From: Lachnospiraceae bacterium
Lineage (GTDB): Bacteria; Bacillota; Clostridia; Lachnospirales; Lachnospiraceae
Length of the DNA stretch: 64,000 nucleotides
Direction: 5' to 3'
Assembly: GCA_017552715.1 (NCBI GenBank)
Contig: JAFZOW010000019.1
Coordinates: forward strand, 1 to 64,000
Below, piece after piece: positions 33,466 through 42,364 of this stretch. Positions within the stretch are counted from its first letter, which is position 1. The number at the start of each line of letters is the position of its first letter. Below the pieces are notes generated by a model that was not told the origin of the DNA, did not search any database, and was given only the letters and a program-made list of their open reading frames with translations. The position numbers and the translations under genes are program-made.

Positions 33466-34427
33466 TGACCGTTCTCTCCTATATGACTCACATTACGCAT
33501 AATGGTCTTCTTTATATTCATTTTATAATGCTTTATCTTTCTCTTCCTCAAACAGGATCTGTATTCTTTGATTGCATTCTCACCGCACACACTCTTTATG
33601 ATCTCTTCCGCATTGTCAAACTTAAACGTATACTTATCGGGATTCTCTTTTGTTGTGTAATACCAGTCAGCGCAAAAAGCCAGAATATCCTTTTCGATCT
33701 TCCTATATGTTTCCTGCGTGATCATTTCCGGTCCTGACAATTCATTTTTGACCATGGTCAGATAAATACGCACAAAATTGTCTATCAGATTATAGCCGCC
33801 CTTCTTTTTGGGTTCTATATTTTGAACATAGGGATAATTATCAACCACATATCTTTTCTTTTCAGTTACTCTGTGCAGAAAAGAAGTATGAGGATACATG
33901 GTATCGGGGACGATCCCCTTTTCCGTTATACTGTCAAAATCTTCTTTCCAGATGGCAAATGCCGAACTCCATGTGGCCTGAATAGTTATACAATCCATAA
34001 ATGAATTGTAATCGGAAAATTCACTTCTCTGCGGTGTTCCTTCCAGACTGCCTAATGAAAAAAATATCTGTGCTTTGTCATGTTCTTCCCGCCTCACCGC
34101 ATCGATCATCTTCTGAAGCGTCCCGGGCTTAAAGATACTGTAATCATTATGAAGCTTCAGTAAGCTGCCCTTCCCGGATTTTAATGCCTCCCAGGAATTA
34201 TAAAATCCTTTACAATCCGTTTTTTTATAATACAGATTTTCAATCCCGGAATATTCTTCAATTACATCTTTGGTCTCATCCGTTTCCGAATTGTCTGTGA
34301 TCCTGATCTCATAACATTTGGGATCAGCATCCTGAGACAAAATGCTTTTCATCAGTTGGCGTATCGTATCCGGTCGCTTATATGTCGGAATACATATCGA
34401 CAATAATACATCAGAATGATCATTCAT
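33462..34427 (-). CDS. family 2 glycosyltransferase
   Basis: 321 residues. SICIPTYKRPDTIRQLM, ITDNSETDET and LKLHNDYSIF replace the usual DxD with HND, near the typical metal site. The ATG at 34425-34427 (GGAAG five bases before it) is favoured over a Met eight codons upstream placed too close to its GAGG. A basic C-terminus (RKRKIKHYKMNIKK) follows. It overlaps the GT42-like gene start by 4 bases. Confidence 0.85.
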   Translation of the reverse strand: MNDHSDVLLSICIPTYKRPDTIRQLMKSILSQDADPKCYEIRITDNSETDETKDVIEEYSGIENLYYKKTDCKGFYNSWEALKSGKGSLLKLHNDYSIFKPGTLQKMIDAVRREEHDKAQIFFSLGSLEGTPQRSEFSDYNSFMDCITIQATWSSAFAIWKEDFDSITEKGIVPDTMYPHTSFLHRVTEKKRYVVDNYPYVQNIEPKKKGGYNLIDNFVRIYLTMVKNELSGPEMITQETYRKIEKDILAFCADWYYTTKENPDKYTFKFDNAEEIIKSVCGENAIKEYRSCLRKRKIKHYKMNIKKTIMRNVSHIGENGQ

Positions 34428-34495
34428 ATTATCTTCCGTATATTCTTCCATATCCTCGAGACTTCCGATCTTTTATAAACCTTTCCTGCTTCCCC

Positions 34496-35344
34496 TCAGC
34501 TGCGGTAGCCACGAAATCCCCTCCAAAAACCGTCGATACGCTGTCTGTATCTGCTTTTCTGCTTCGCATCTCCCGTGAAGTACTTTATATATGCACCCAG
34601 GGTGGCGCGGGCAAATTTCGGAGCAAGGGAAAAGTCCCTGCGATAATACAAATTCTTCTTAAGCAGGGCACCCAGGCCGATATAATACTTATAGAGCTTT
34701 TCAGGATCCGGATCCTGTTCTTTCTCAAAGGATCCGTGGTAGACGATCATCTCCGGCAGGAAATATGCCTTAACGCCTCTGCGCATCAGCTGCAGTATCA
34801 CATCGCTCTCCTCGCCACTCCCGTAAACGGCACCCACACCGACTTCTTCATCAAAACCGCCGATCGTCTTCACTGGCTTTGAGGGAAGGATCAGGACCGG
34901 AGAAGGAGCTATCCTCATGATCTCGGCGGTATTAAGCTCCTGTCCTTCCGTATTCCCTCCGTAATCAAAAAAGTCCGTCTCACGACGGTCCGTATATTTC
35001 ATCCTTCCGCACAGAATGCAGCTTTCCTTCTTTTCCTTCAGAAAGCGCACTGCATGCAGAAGATAGTCCTTTTCATATTCCGCATCATCATCCCCAAGGC
35101 AGATAAAACGGCCCGTACAGAACTGTAAGCCGTAATTCCTTGCACGGGACAGACCTGTAAAATCGACATGATGATAATATATGCGTTCATCCCCGAAGCT
35201 TTCGCAGCATTTTCTGGTCTCTTCATTCCTGCTCTGATCCACTACGATGATCTCGAACTTAGCGTAACTCTGCTTCAGAAATGAGGAGATACAGTTTCTG
35301 ATAAGCTCCGGACGATCCAGTGTACACAGAAGAACGGAGATCAT
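34496..35344 (-). CDS. family 2 glycosyltransferase
   Basis: 282 residues: SVLLCTLDRPELIRNCI, VVDQSRNEETR, CLGDDDAEYEKDYL (DDD metal site) and VGVGAVYGSGEESDVILQLMRRG. It is a GT-A enzyme of the EpsE/WcaA style. It follows the Fic gene, with a 4-base overlap (ATGA). The GC content here is higher than in the genes to its left. Confidence 0.88.
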   Translation of the reverse strand: MISVLLCTLDRPELIRNCISSFLKQSYAKFEIIVVDQSRNEETRKCCESFGDERIYYHHVDFTGLSRARNYGLQFCTGRFICLGDDDAEYEKDYLLHAVRFLKEKKESCILCGRMKYTDRRETDFFDYGGNTEGQELNTAEIMRIAPSPVLILPSKPVKTIGGFDEEVGVGAVYGSGEESDVILQLMRRGVKAYFLPEMIVYHGSFEKEQDPDPEKLYKYYIGLGALLKKNLYYRRDFSLAPKFARATLGAYIKYFTGDAKQKSRYRQRIDGFWRGFRGYRS

Positions 35345-36084
35345 CTGCTCTTCCCCGCTCTGTCAGACCAGGTCTTTATGGTCTGCTCCCGTAGAAAGGA
35401 TTCCAGGGGCTCAAGCTCCTGCTTTTCATCCCAGCTCTCCAGAGCATGCATGTAAGCTGCCCGGTCCTCCTCATGGATCGTGATCAGCGGATGATCGTGC
35501 TGTGCCAGGAAATAATTCATCAGCAGGCGGCCGCAGCGTCCGTTACCGTCTGCGAAGGGATGGATATTTTCAAACTTGGCATGGAAGAAGGCAGCGGCAC
35601 GAAGCGCTTTTTCGTCAGGAATATCCTTCATATCCTCCAGCAGCTCGTTCATCTCTTCGTCTACGTCCTCCGGCAGGGCACCCACCTCATGCAGCCCTGT
35701 TACATAATCGCCTTTTTTATATTCTCCGGGGCGTTCCCCGTGCAGGAAACGCCGTTCATCATAAGTCCCGACAGTCAGCACATAGTGAAATTTCTTTACC
35801 AAAGCTTCGTTCAAAGGCAGCTTTTCATCAAAAGAATTAAGAAACAGTTCCCATGCTCTCTTCGCATTCTGCAGGGCAAAAAGCGTTTTTACTTCCCCGC
35901 TGTAGCCGGTCACCCTACCATGCTCAAAGATCTCACGCGTATCATGGAACGTAACAGAGGGCTCTTCGATCTTAGTCGAATGATAAGCCAGTGTCACGGC
36001 CTGCCCGTTGATCGCGGCGTCCAGATCACCGGAATCCTTTATATTCTTTTTTTCCCAGAAAGTGATTATGTCTGAGTATTCCAT
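35341..36084 (-). CDS. Fic-domain protein (AMPylase-like)
   Basis: 247 residues. The Fic motif HPFADGNGRCGRLL (about 174-187) is complete. Fic enzymes transfer AMP or other phosphates to target hydroxyls. Near residue 35 HSTKIEEP resembles the class II inhibitory helix motif (S/T)xxxE(G/N), but with Glu at the last position. It sits between loaP and glycosyltransferases in the same operon, an unusual place. It might modify a polysaccharide or transcription protein, or be an unrelated insertion. Confidence 0.9.
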   Translation of the reverse strand: MEYSDIITFWEKKNIKDSGDLDAAINGQAVTLAYHSTKIEEPSVTFHDTREIFEHGRVTGYSGEVKTLFALQNAKRAWELFLNSFDEKLPLNEALVKKFHYVLTVGTYDERRFLHGERPGEYKKGDYVTGLHEVGALPEDVDEEMNELLEDMKDIPDEKALRAAAFFHAKFENIHPFADGNGRCGRLLMNYFLAQHDHPLITIHEEDRAAYMHALESWDEKQELEPLESFLREQTIKTWSDRAGKSR

Positions 36085-36093
36085 CTTATAATT

Positions 36094-36591
36094 CTATATG
36101 ATCTCCACCGCGGCCCAGAAGCTGTGCTTCTGATCGAAGAGTTCCATTTCTACCAGTACTTTCCGCTTATGCAGATTAAGCTTTGTGATATACTGCTCAA
36201 GATTTTTCAGCGGACCGTCCACCACCCGGAGCTGTCCCTCGTTGACGCGGATCAGGGAAACATTGAGCTTTCCGTTGCGATCCGTAAGACGGCGGATCAG
36301 CTGTTCGTCCTCCCTGCTGATGGGTTGATAGCAGTCTCCCGATTTCAGGAGCAGGCGGAAGCGTTCCAGCCGGTGCATGATCGTGATCACGGGCAGGGGA
36401 TCATCGCAGTCCAGAAAAAAATAGCCGGGGAAGAGTGCCTTCTCCACATTCACCAAAGCGCCGTGGCGCTTCTGCCGCTCTACGCGTTTCGGTACCCAGC
36501 ATCCTCTGTAGATTTCCGGGGAAAGATGCTCTGCCAGTTCTTTTGCTGCGTCATCTTCCTTTCCGGTCTCGGTCCAGATCACATACCACAT
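36094..36591 (-). CDS. loaP: NusG-family processive antiterminator LoaP
   Basis: 165 residues. NGN domain (MWYVIWTETGKEDDAAKELAEHL; CWVPKRVERQKRHGALVNVEKALFPGYFFLDC) followed by a KOW-like region (VNEGQLRVVDGPLKNLEQYITKLNLHKRKVLVEMELF). This is the LoaP type of specialised NusG paralogue that keeps polymerase going through long polysaccharide or metabolite operons in Firmicutes. It is first in a ~22 kb operon with its own promoter and hairpin-bearing leader. CAGGAGA precedes the ATG. Confidence 0.92.
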   Translation of the reverse strand: MWYVIWTETGKEDDAAKELAEHLSPEIYRGCWVPKRVERQKRHGALVNVEKALFPGYFFLDCDDPLPVITIMHRLERFRLLLKSGDCYQPISREDEQLIRRLTDRNGKLNVSLIRVNEGQLRVVDGPLKNLEQYITKLNLHKRKVLVEMELFDQKHSFWAAVEII

Positions 36592-36610
36592 TGAATCTTC
36601 TCCTGTAACT

Positions 36611-36688
36611 ATTCAGAAACGCAAGGCAGTTCTGAATTGATACCTTCTCCTCATCTTTTCCGGGCATGGCTTCGCCCACACGGCCCGG
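36611..36688 (-). promoter_or_regulatory. structured leader of the loaP operon
   Basis: The ~195-nt leader carries two hairpins. One is CCGGGC/GCCCGG at 36660-36688 with an inner GGC-TTC-GCC stem. The other is an 8-bp perfect ATTCAGAA/TTCTGAAT stem at 36611-36637. LoaP is known to act through RNA hairpins in operon leaders. These are candidate recognition sites. A short open frame crossing the region (36551-36775) is not believed to be coding. Confidence 0.45.
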
Positions 36689-36790
36689 GGCCCGTTCAAA
36701 ATCTTCTATGTCCTCCCCTCCGGTCCGCGTGCGCTCGGCTTCACTCCCTGCGGGGGGATTCCTGAAATCAATCACAAAAACAATCTATAT

Positions 36791-36819
36791 ATTATAGCAC
36801 AATCCATCATTACTTTCCA
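36791..36819 (-). promoter_or_regulatory. promoter of the loaP operon
   Basis: Minus strand: TGGAAA (36814-36819), 17 bp, TATAAT (36791-36796) with an extended -10 TGC. It has the same layout and the same -35 hexamer as the promoter at 46469-46497. Confidence 0.75.
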
Positions 36820-37919
36820 TCCCGCAGTTCCGCCCGGAGCTTTTCCGCTGCGGCTTTCCAGCTAAAACGCTCGAGGTTGGCGGCGACGGATCCCGCCTCC
36901 GGAACAGGCAGGGATGAAAGCTCCCGAAGGGCCTGCTTCAGGGATGCTTTATCGTTATTACTAAAAAAGCCGGCGGTATCCCCCAGCACTTCCCGAAGGG
37001 CCTCGGTATCGGAACTCAGTATACGCTGCACTCCCGCGGCCTGGGCTTCCAGAGGCGGCATGCCAAAGCCTTCGTAGAGCGAGGGGAAGATAAAGCATTC
37101 CGCACCGGCATACAGAGCCGGCAGGTCTTCATCGTCGATAAAGCCGGGAAAGAGGATATGTCCGTCTTCGGAGGCCTTCCGTATCTCCTCCTCCATGAGC
37201 CAGCCCGGACGCCCCGCGAGTACCAGAGGGGGCAGAGGGATCTCCGCATCCTCTTTTATCACTTCCAGATACGCATCGATCAGGAGTTTCAGGTTCTTTC
37301 GGGGTTCCAGAGTAGACAGACTCAGCAGGTACTTCCGGGGCAGGCCGTATTTTTCCTTCACAGCCAGCACTCTCTCCGGTTTCTTTCTGTCTGCTTCCGG
37401 AAGATTGATACCGCAGTACAGCATGAGGATCTTTTCCTTTGGAAGCTTAAGGATCTCCTCTATCCTTCCGGCGGAAAAATCCGAGATGGTAAGGGTCTTC
37501 CTGCTCACTCGGGCCGTATGCTTTGCCCCTTCACGGAAAAAGAGCACCTGTTTCTTTTTCATGGTCTGCGGACAGTCATAGCAGCCCAGGTCCGCGATCA
37601 TACCGTATGTATTCTTCTTTCTGAACAGGAGGGGTACGGGGAAAGCGGGAAAGATATAGGCATCCGCTTTGATCCGTGCCATTGTAAGAGGCAGGGTCAG
37701 CTGGTTAGCCAGCAGTTTGTTCTTCCCTTTGATCCGTACAAAACGAACCCGGGGATTTTTTATATTATTGAGCATGGGAGGAAGACTGTTCTTGATCACA
37801 AGAACAAAACTCTCCTCTTCCCCGGCCTGCAGGATCAGGGCCTTACTCAGCTCCAGAGCCATACGCTCCAGTCCGGAGAAATTATCGCTTAAGCTGGTAA
37901 GGTCGATTGCCAGCGTCAT
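36810..37919 (-). CDS. family 4 glycosyltransferase
   Basis: 369 residues, GT-B fold. YLLSLSTLEPRKNLKLLIDAY opens the C-terminal domain and FPSLYEGFGMPPLEAQAAG carries the donor-binding EX7E motif. The N-terminal acceptor domain starts MTLAIDLTSLSDNFSGLERMA. It is the last gene of the right-hand operon, directly before the loaP promoter, and overlaps the VanZ-WecG gene by 4 bases. Confidence 0.9.
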   Translation of the reverse strand: MTLAIDLTSLSDNFSGLERMALELSKALILQAGEEESFVLVIKNSLPPMLNNIKNPRVRFVRIKGKNKLLANQLTLPLTMARIKADAYIFPAFPVPLLFRKKNTYGMIADLGCYDCPQTMKKKQVLFFREGAKHTARVSRKTLTISDFSAGRIEEILKLPKEKILMLYCGINLPEADRKKPERVLAVKEKYGLPRKYLLSLSTLEPRKNLKLLIDAYLEVIKEDAEIPLPPLVLAGRPGWLMEEEIRKASEDGHILFPGFIDDEDLPALYAGAECFIFPSLYEGFGMPPLEAQAAGVQRILSSDTEALREVLGDTAGFFSNNDKASLKQALRELSSLPVPEAGSVAANLERFSWKAAAEKLRAELRDGK

Positions 37920-39211
37920 TCTCCGCCCTCCTGTTTTTGAGCGACTTCAAAAAGATCCGCTTCTCCGTAAAGATACCCGTCCACAGTGCGGTTCCTGTAT
38001 TTCAGGGCCAGAAAGAAGATCTGCATATCCTCCACAAAATATCGTTTAAAAAGGCGGCCCGGTTCCTGCAGGAAGCGATAGAACCATTCCAGTCCCATAC
38101 GGCGCATCCATTCCGGAGCACGTTTTGCGTTCCCGGCGGCAAATGCGATAGCCGCGCCTATGGGCAGTGCGACCTTTACCTTCAGCCTTTCCCTGTTCCG
38201 CTGGATGAACTTTTCGGATTTTGGAGAACCGAGTCCCACCACCAGTATATCCGCTTCTGCTGCGTTAATGCGTTCCAGCGCCCGCTCGATCTCTTCCGGA
38301 TCATTTTCAAAACGCATGGGCGGTGCATAGCCGCCCTTTATCTTAAGACCTTCGAATTTTTCGCAAAGCTTTTCCGTTGCCATCCGTATCACTTCTTCCG
38401 AAGCCCCGAAAAAGAATATGCTGCGTCCTTCCTTCGCGGCTCTCTCACACACAGCCGGCAACAGGTCCGAGCCTGTCACTCTTTCCTTTATCGGACAATT
38501 AAAGGAATCCGCGATCCATAAAAGAGGGGTCCCGTCCGTGGTGATCAGATCCGCCTCTCTGTATAATGCGGCAAATTCCGCATCCTTCTCCAGCTTGATG
38601 ATATGATCCGCATTGGGCGTGACCAGCAGGCGGGGTCTTTCCTGTTCCTCTTCCCCCGCAAAGATCATGATGCGGTCCACCGCTTCCTCAAAGCTTAAGT
38701 CATCGATCTGCGCATTCAGGAAGTCCCTGCGTATCACCTCTTTTTCCCGGCTCAGGACACAGGTCTTTCGAAGCTTCAGGGTAAGTCCTGCCAGCAGGAC
38801 CACAGCCAGCATATCCACGGCCATATCCCGCGGATCGCCGTAGCGCCCGGGCACAAAGATCTGAACAAACTCGTCCGCCAGGGATACAAAAAAACAGCAG
38901 CCGCACATGTACACGGCCCGCAGCTGGCGGCGTATGCCGTTCCGTGTGGAAGCCCAGGCCATGCATACCGCCAATGCCCCGTATTCCATGAAATGCGCCA
39001 GGATACGCAGTATACTGTTTAAAGTCTCCATCTGGGCCTTACTGAGTACGAGACGGCCGCCGGCTAGCGAGACAAGACTGCTGCCCACTCCTGCGCTGGT
39101 ACTGTCAGATACATCACCGGGCTGCAGGCAGAAATAAATGATCACCACGATCACGAGGATCGCGGGGATACAGCTTACGATATTCCATTCCTGCCTGTTC
39201 CGTTCCTTCAT
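37916..39211 (-). CDS. VanZ-like domain fused to WecG/TagA/CpsF glycosyltransferase
   Basis: 431 residues. Residues 1-150 form a VanZ-like membrane domain: helices at about 12-28, 70-90, 98-118 and 128-146, with ADEFVQIFVPGRYGDPRDMAVDM, the conserved E-x-Q and D segments of VanZ. Residues ~165-410 are a complete GT26 transferase: RLLVTPNADHIIKL, LITTDGTPLLW, RVTGSDLLP, FFFGASEEV, ILVVGLGSPKSEKFI, RAPEWMRRMGLEWFYRFLQEP. GT26 enzymes add ManNAc or similar to lipid-linked sugars. The fusion would hold the transferase on the membrane. Confidence 0.88.
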   Translation of the reverse strand: MKERNRQEWNIVSCIPAILVIVVIIYFCLQPGDVSDSTSAGVGSSLVSLAGGRLVLSKAQMETLNSILRILAHFMEYGALAVCMAWASTRNGIRRQLRAVYMCGCCFFVSLADEFVQIFVPGRYGDPRDMAVDMLAVVLLAGLTLKLRKTCVLSREKEVIRRDFLNAQIDDLSFEEAVDRIMIFAGEEEQERPRLLVTPNADHIIKLEKDAEFAALYREADLITTDGTPLLWIADSFNCPIKERVTGSDLLPAVCERAAKEGRSIFFFGASEEVIRMATEKLCEKFEGLKIKGGYAPPMRFENDPEEIERALERINAAEADILVVGLGSPKSEKFIQRNRERLKVKVALPIGAAIAFAAGNAKRAPEWMRRMGLEWFYRFLQEPGRLFKRYFVEDMQIFFLALKYRNRTVDGYLYGEADLFEVAQKQEGGE

Positions 39212-39215
39212 GCGT

Positions 39216-40151
39216 TTATACTATACCGCGGAAATATTCTATGGTCTTCTTAAGCCCCTCCTCCAGGGGGATCGTGGGTTCCCAGTCCAGCTCCTTCTTG
39301 GCCAGCTCGATCACGGGCTTGCGCTGCATGGGGTCGTCCGAAGGCAGGGGCTCGTAGATGATCTTTGACTTTGTTCCCGTCAGTTTGATCACCTTCTCCG
39401 CCAGTTCCTTGATGGTGAATTCCCCTGGATTACCGATGTTCACGGGACCCGTAAAGCCTTCCCTGGAATTCATCAGACGCACCATGCCCTCGATCAGGTC
39501 ATCCACATAACAGAAACTCCTTGTCTGGGAACCGTCGCCGTAGACAGTGATATCCTGTCCTCTCAGAGCCTGTACGATGAAGTTACTCACCACACGGCCG
39601 TCTGCCGGATGCATGTTGGGTCCGTAGGTATTGAAGATACGCATGACCTTGATGTCCACATGGTTCTGGCGGTAATAATCAAAGAAAAGGGTCTCCGCCA
39701 CACGCTTTCCTTCATCATAGCAGGAGCGGATACCGATGGGATTCACGCAGCCCCGGTAGCTTTCGGGCTGGGGATGTACTTCGGGATCGCCGTAGACCTC
39801 CGATGTGGAAGCCTGCAGTATACGTGCCCTTACACGCTTGGCAAGTCCCAGCATATTGATGGCCCCCAGCACACTGGTCTTGGTGGTCTTGATGGGGTTA
39901 TACTGATAGTGCACCGGACTGGCCGGGCAGGCCAGATTATAGATCTGATCCACCTCCAGATGGATGGGTTCCGTGATATCGTGCCGGATGAATTCAAAAT
40001 ACGGGTTTCCCAGCAGATGCCGGATATTATTCTTGTTCCCCGTAAAGAGATTGTCCAGGCAGATCACGTCATTGCCTTCTTCCACCAGACGGTTGCAGAG
40101 ATGTGAGCCGAGAAAGCCGGCTCCTCCGGTGACTAAAATCCTTTTTCCCAT
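39216..40151 (-). CDS. uxs: UDP-glucuronate decarboxylase (UDP-xylose synthase)
   Basis: 311 residues, extended [13 protein letters not shown] (NAD site), [41 protein letters not shown], the YDEGKR catalytic pair (Tyr/Lys) and [21 protein letters not shown] are typical of Uxs, which turns UDP-GlcA into UDP-xylose. The polymer therefore probably contains xylose. No ugd (UDP-glucose dehydrogenase) gene is seen here; it must be elsewhere. Confidence 0.93.
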   Translation of the reverse strand: MGKRILVTGGAGFLGSHLCNRLVEEGNDVICLDNLFTGNKNNIRHLLGNPYFEFIRHDITEPIHLEVDQIYNLACPASPVHYQYNPIKTTKTSVLGAINMLGLAKRVRARILQASTSEVYGDPEVHPQPESYRGCVNPIGIRSCYDEGKRVAETLFFDYYRQNHVDIKVMRIFNTYGPNMHPADGRVVSNFIVQALRGQDITVYGDGSQTRSFCYVDDLIEGMVRLMNSREGFTGPVNIGNPGEFTIKELAEKVIKLTGTKSKIIYEPLPSDDPMQRKPVIELAKKELDWEPTIPLEEGLKKTIEYFRGIV

Positions 40152-40202
40152 GTTTGTTCTCCTTTTATATGAGTTCCGGCTCAGCGGACTCCTCTTCGGG
40201 GA

Positions 40203-41042
40203 TCAGATCCCCAATATGATCCTTATATACGGTGTGATGCTGTGATACAGTGCCGCAGGCAGACTGTAATTCTTGCATATAAAGTGGAACCAGTCCTTGC
40301 GGGGCAGGCCCTTGGGGCCTTCCTTCAGTTCCAGGCGCCGTTTCCGCGGCAGGCTTTTGTCCTTCCAGCTGCCGGCGCTGTCGTTATCATCGCATTCCCC
40401 GATAAATCCCGCCGTATTTACCACGATGCGCCCGGCCCGTTTCAGCCGCAGTCCGTAATCGTAATCCCCCATGCTGTGGACATAGGCTTTATCCAGATTG
40501 CCGCAGGCAAGGAAGCATTCTCCCGTCAGCAGCAGACAGTTACAGTTAAAGGTATCGCACTGCTCCGGTTCCTCGGAAGGGGGGATCAGGGCAAAACGTG
40601 CAAGAAAGCGGCTGGTAAGGCGTACTCCGCCATAGCTTTGGGCGCCCGTTCTGTCACAGGTGGCACCAACCACCGCATCGGCTTTGATCTGCTTCTGGCG
40701 CCGGATCAGCTTCTCCATTGCCCCGGGATAAAAGAACACATCATCATTGACCAGCAGGATGTAGTCACTGTCGCTGCAATAACGGGCAGCATAGTTCATG
40801 GCTACCCGCATACCGCCGTTCCAGAAAAGCTCCGGTCCCCGGCAGATGAGCTTCACACTTCCGTTCACCACCGGATAGGCTTCCAGCATCTCACGGCTGC
40901 CGTCCCGGCTTCCCGCATCCACAGCCACCACTTCCGGAGTGATGTACCCGGGAAGCTCACATAAAAGGGAATTCAGACAGGCTTTTGTCTGTTCCTTTCG
41001 CTCATGGCAGGTTAAGAGTATCGTTACTTTTGTCTCTTCCAT
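40203..41042 (-). CDS. family 2 glycosyltransferase
   Basis: 279 residues: VTILLTCHERKEQTKACLNSLL, VAVDAGSRDGSREML, LLVNDDVFFYPGAME (metal DD), and a C-terminal GDYDYGLRLKRAG resembling rhamnosyltransferases such as WbbL. It lies between uxs and another GT2. Confidence 0.88.
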   Translation of the reverse strand: MEETKVTILLTCHERKEQTKACLNSLLCELPGYITPEVVAVDAGSRDGSREMLEAYPVVNGSVKLICRGPELFWNGGMRVAMNYAARYCSDSDYILLVNDDVFFYPGAMEKLIRRQKQIKADAVVGATCDRTGAQSYGGVRLTSRFLARFALIPPSEEPEQCDTFNCNCLLLTGECFLACGNLDKAYVHSMGDYDYGLRLKRAGRIVVNTAGFIGECDDNDSAGSWKDKSLPRKRRLELKEGPKGLPRKDWFHFICKNYSLPAALYHSITPYIRIILGI

Positions 41043-41043
41043 A

Positions 41044-41868
41044 TCAGAAACTCACCAGATGCTTTCCGCTCAGATGAAAGACCAGACGGCAGAAAAAGTC
41101 GATCTTATCCTTCCGTCCCGGCTTCTGCGCTTCTTCCGCCCGGAGATATCGGGCGTAGATAAAGCGGCACCAGGCTGTGTTGGCCCGGCTGTCCCCCAGC
41201 TCTTTCTGCAGCAGCCAGATCTCCCTCTTGCGTTTTGCGTTGTTCTGTCCCGTTTTGTTATCTCCGTACATACGGTAAAGAGCGTAATCCTCGTGTGTGA
41301 AAACAGCCTTTTCCCTTTCCAGCATACGTACGAAGAATTTCCAGTCAAATACGTAATGATAGCGCTCATCCAGCTTTGCCTTCTTATTCCTCCAGAAGAC
41401 AGCCGGCTGCACGATATAATACCAGCGGCGTATCACCCAGTCCGGCACCTGCCGGTCGGAAGGATTATGCTCGGTAAGCTTTTTATCCCTGTCGCAATAC
41501 CAGGCATCACCTATCACCAGCCCTGCCGAAGGCTCCTTTTCAAATGCCGCCCACACCTTTTCCAGCACTTTTTCGTCAAAATAAAGGTCATCGGAATTAA
41601 GCCAGGCCACAATGCTGCCTTTGGCACGCTTCAGTCCTTTATTGATGGCCTCGGCCTGCCCGTGATCCGGCTCCCGTACATATATGATGCGGGGATCCTT
41701 TGCCATATAAGCCCGGACGATCTCTTCCGTACCGTCATCGGAGCAATTGTCCACGATGATATACTCCAGGCTCTTCTCGCTCTGGGATAGTACGGAATCC
41801 ATGGTGTCCGCCAGGAATTCCGCCTGATTCCAGGTAGGTGTGATGATGGTAAAACGAGGCTCGCTCAT
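41044..41868 (-). CDS. family 2 glycosyltransferase
   Basis: 274 residues: FTIITPTWNQAEFLADTM, IIVDNCSDDGTEEIV, IVAWLNSDDLYFDE (metal site SDD). GT-A enzyme of the WcaA/EpsE style. It overlaps the KdsC-like gene start by 4 bases and lies 1 base from the next transferase. Confidence 0.88.
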   Translation of the reverse strand: MSEPRFTIITPTWNQAEFLADTMDSVLSQSEKSLEYIIVDNCSDDGTEEIVRAYMAKDPRIIYVREPDHGQAEAINKGLKRAKGSIVAWLNSDDLYFDEKVLEKVWAAFEKEPSAGLVIGDAWYCDRDKKLTEHNPSDRQVPDWVIRRWYYIVQPAVFWRNKKAKLDERYHYVFDWKFFVRMLEREKAVFTHEDYALYRMYGDNKTGQNNAKRKREIWLLQKELGDSRANTAWCRFIYARYLRAEEAQKPGRKDKIDFFCRLVFHLSGKHLVSF

Positions 41869-42341
41869 TCGTCTGTACCCCCGGAAAGGATACGGGCCAG
41901 TTCCCGGATCACTCCGGCACCGCCGGCTTTTGTGGATATCCAGTCCGCCACTGCCAGGATCTCGGGCTCCGCATCTGCGGGAGCACCGCCGTACCCTGCC
42001 AGCTTCATGGCTTCCAGATCGTTCACGTCATTTCCGATAAACAATACCTGCGATAACTGTATCCCCTCATTCGCACAGTATTCCTTCAGGGCCGTGGCCT
42101 TGTCCGGAACCCTGTGGAGCACCGGGAGCTTCAGCTTTTCCGCACGCCTTGCCACGATGGGGTTCACCTCTGTGGAGAGGATCAGCTGCCGGTAGCCCAG
42201 CTTCCGGATCAGACCCACACCCAGGCCGTCGCCCCGGTTCACACAGGCCATCTCCCGTCCGTCCTGATCCACATACACGCGGTTATCGGTCATGACGCCG
42301 TCGAAATCATATACGATGAGTTTAATATTCTTGATATCCAT
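41865..42341 (-). CDS. KdsC-like HAD phosphatase
   Basis: 158 residues. LIVYDFDGVMTDNRVYVDQDG has the two catalytic Asp; LILSTEVNPIVARRAEKL and VLFIGNDVNDLEAM complete the HAD set of the KDO-8-phosphate/acylneuraminate-9-phosphate phosphatase family. It is the second member in the window (the other is fused at 26643-27521). No NeuB/KdsA-type synthase lies beside it, so the substrate is open. Confidence 0.87.
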   Translation of the reverse strand: MDIKNIKLIVYDFDGVMTDNRVYVDQDGREMACVNRGDGLGVGLIRKLGYRQLILSTEVNPIVARRAEKLKLPVLHRVPDKATALKEYCANEGIQLSQVLFIGNDVNDLEAMKLAGYGGAPADAEPEILAVADWISTKAGGAGVIRELARILSGGTDE

Positions 42342-42364
42342 TAATAGCCTCTTTCAGATCCGGC

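Noticed and set aside
35341..36591. Fic/LoaP as a toxin-antitoxin pair
   Set aside because: LoaP is a NusG paralogue with a clear NGN domain and no resemblance to Fic antitoxins; the Fic protein carries its own inhibitory-like motif.
36551..36775. 74-codon frame upstream of loaP
   Set aside because: It overlaps the loaP start out of frame, begins at the leader's 5' end and is explained by the hairpin-rich leader.
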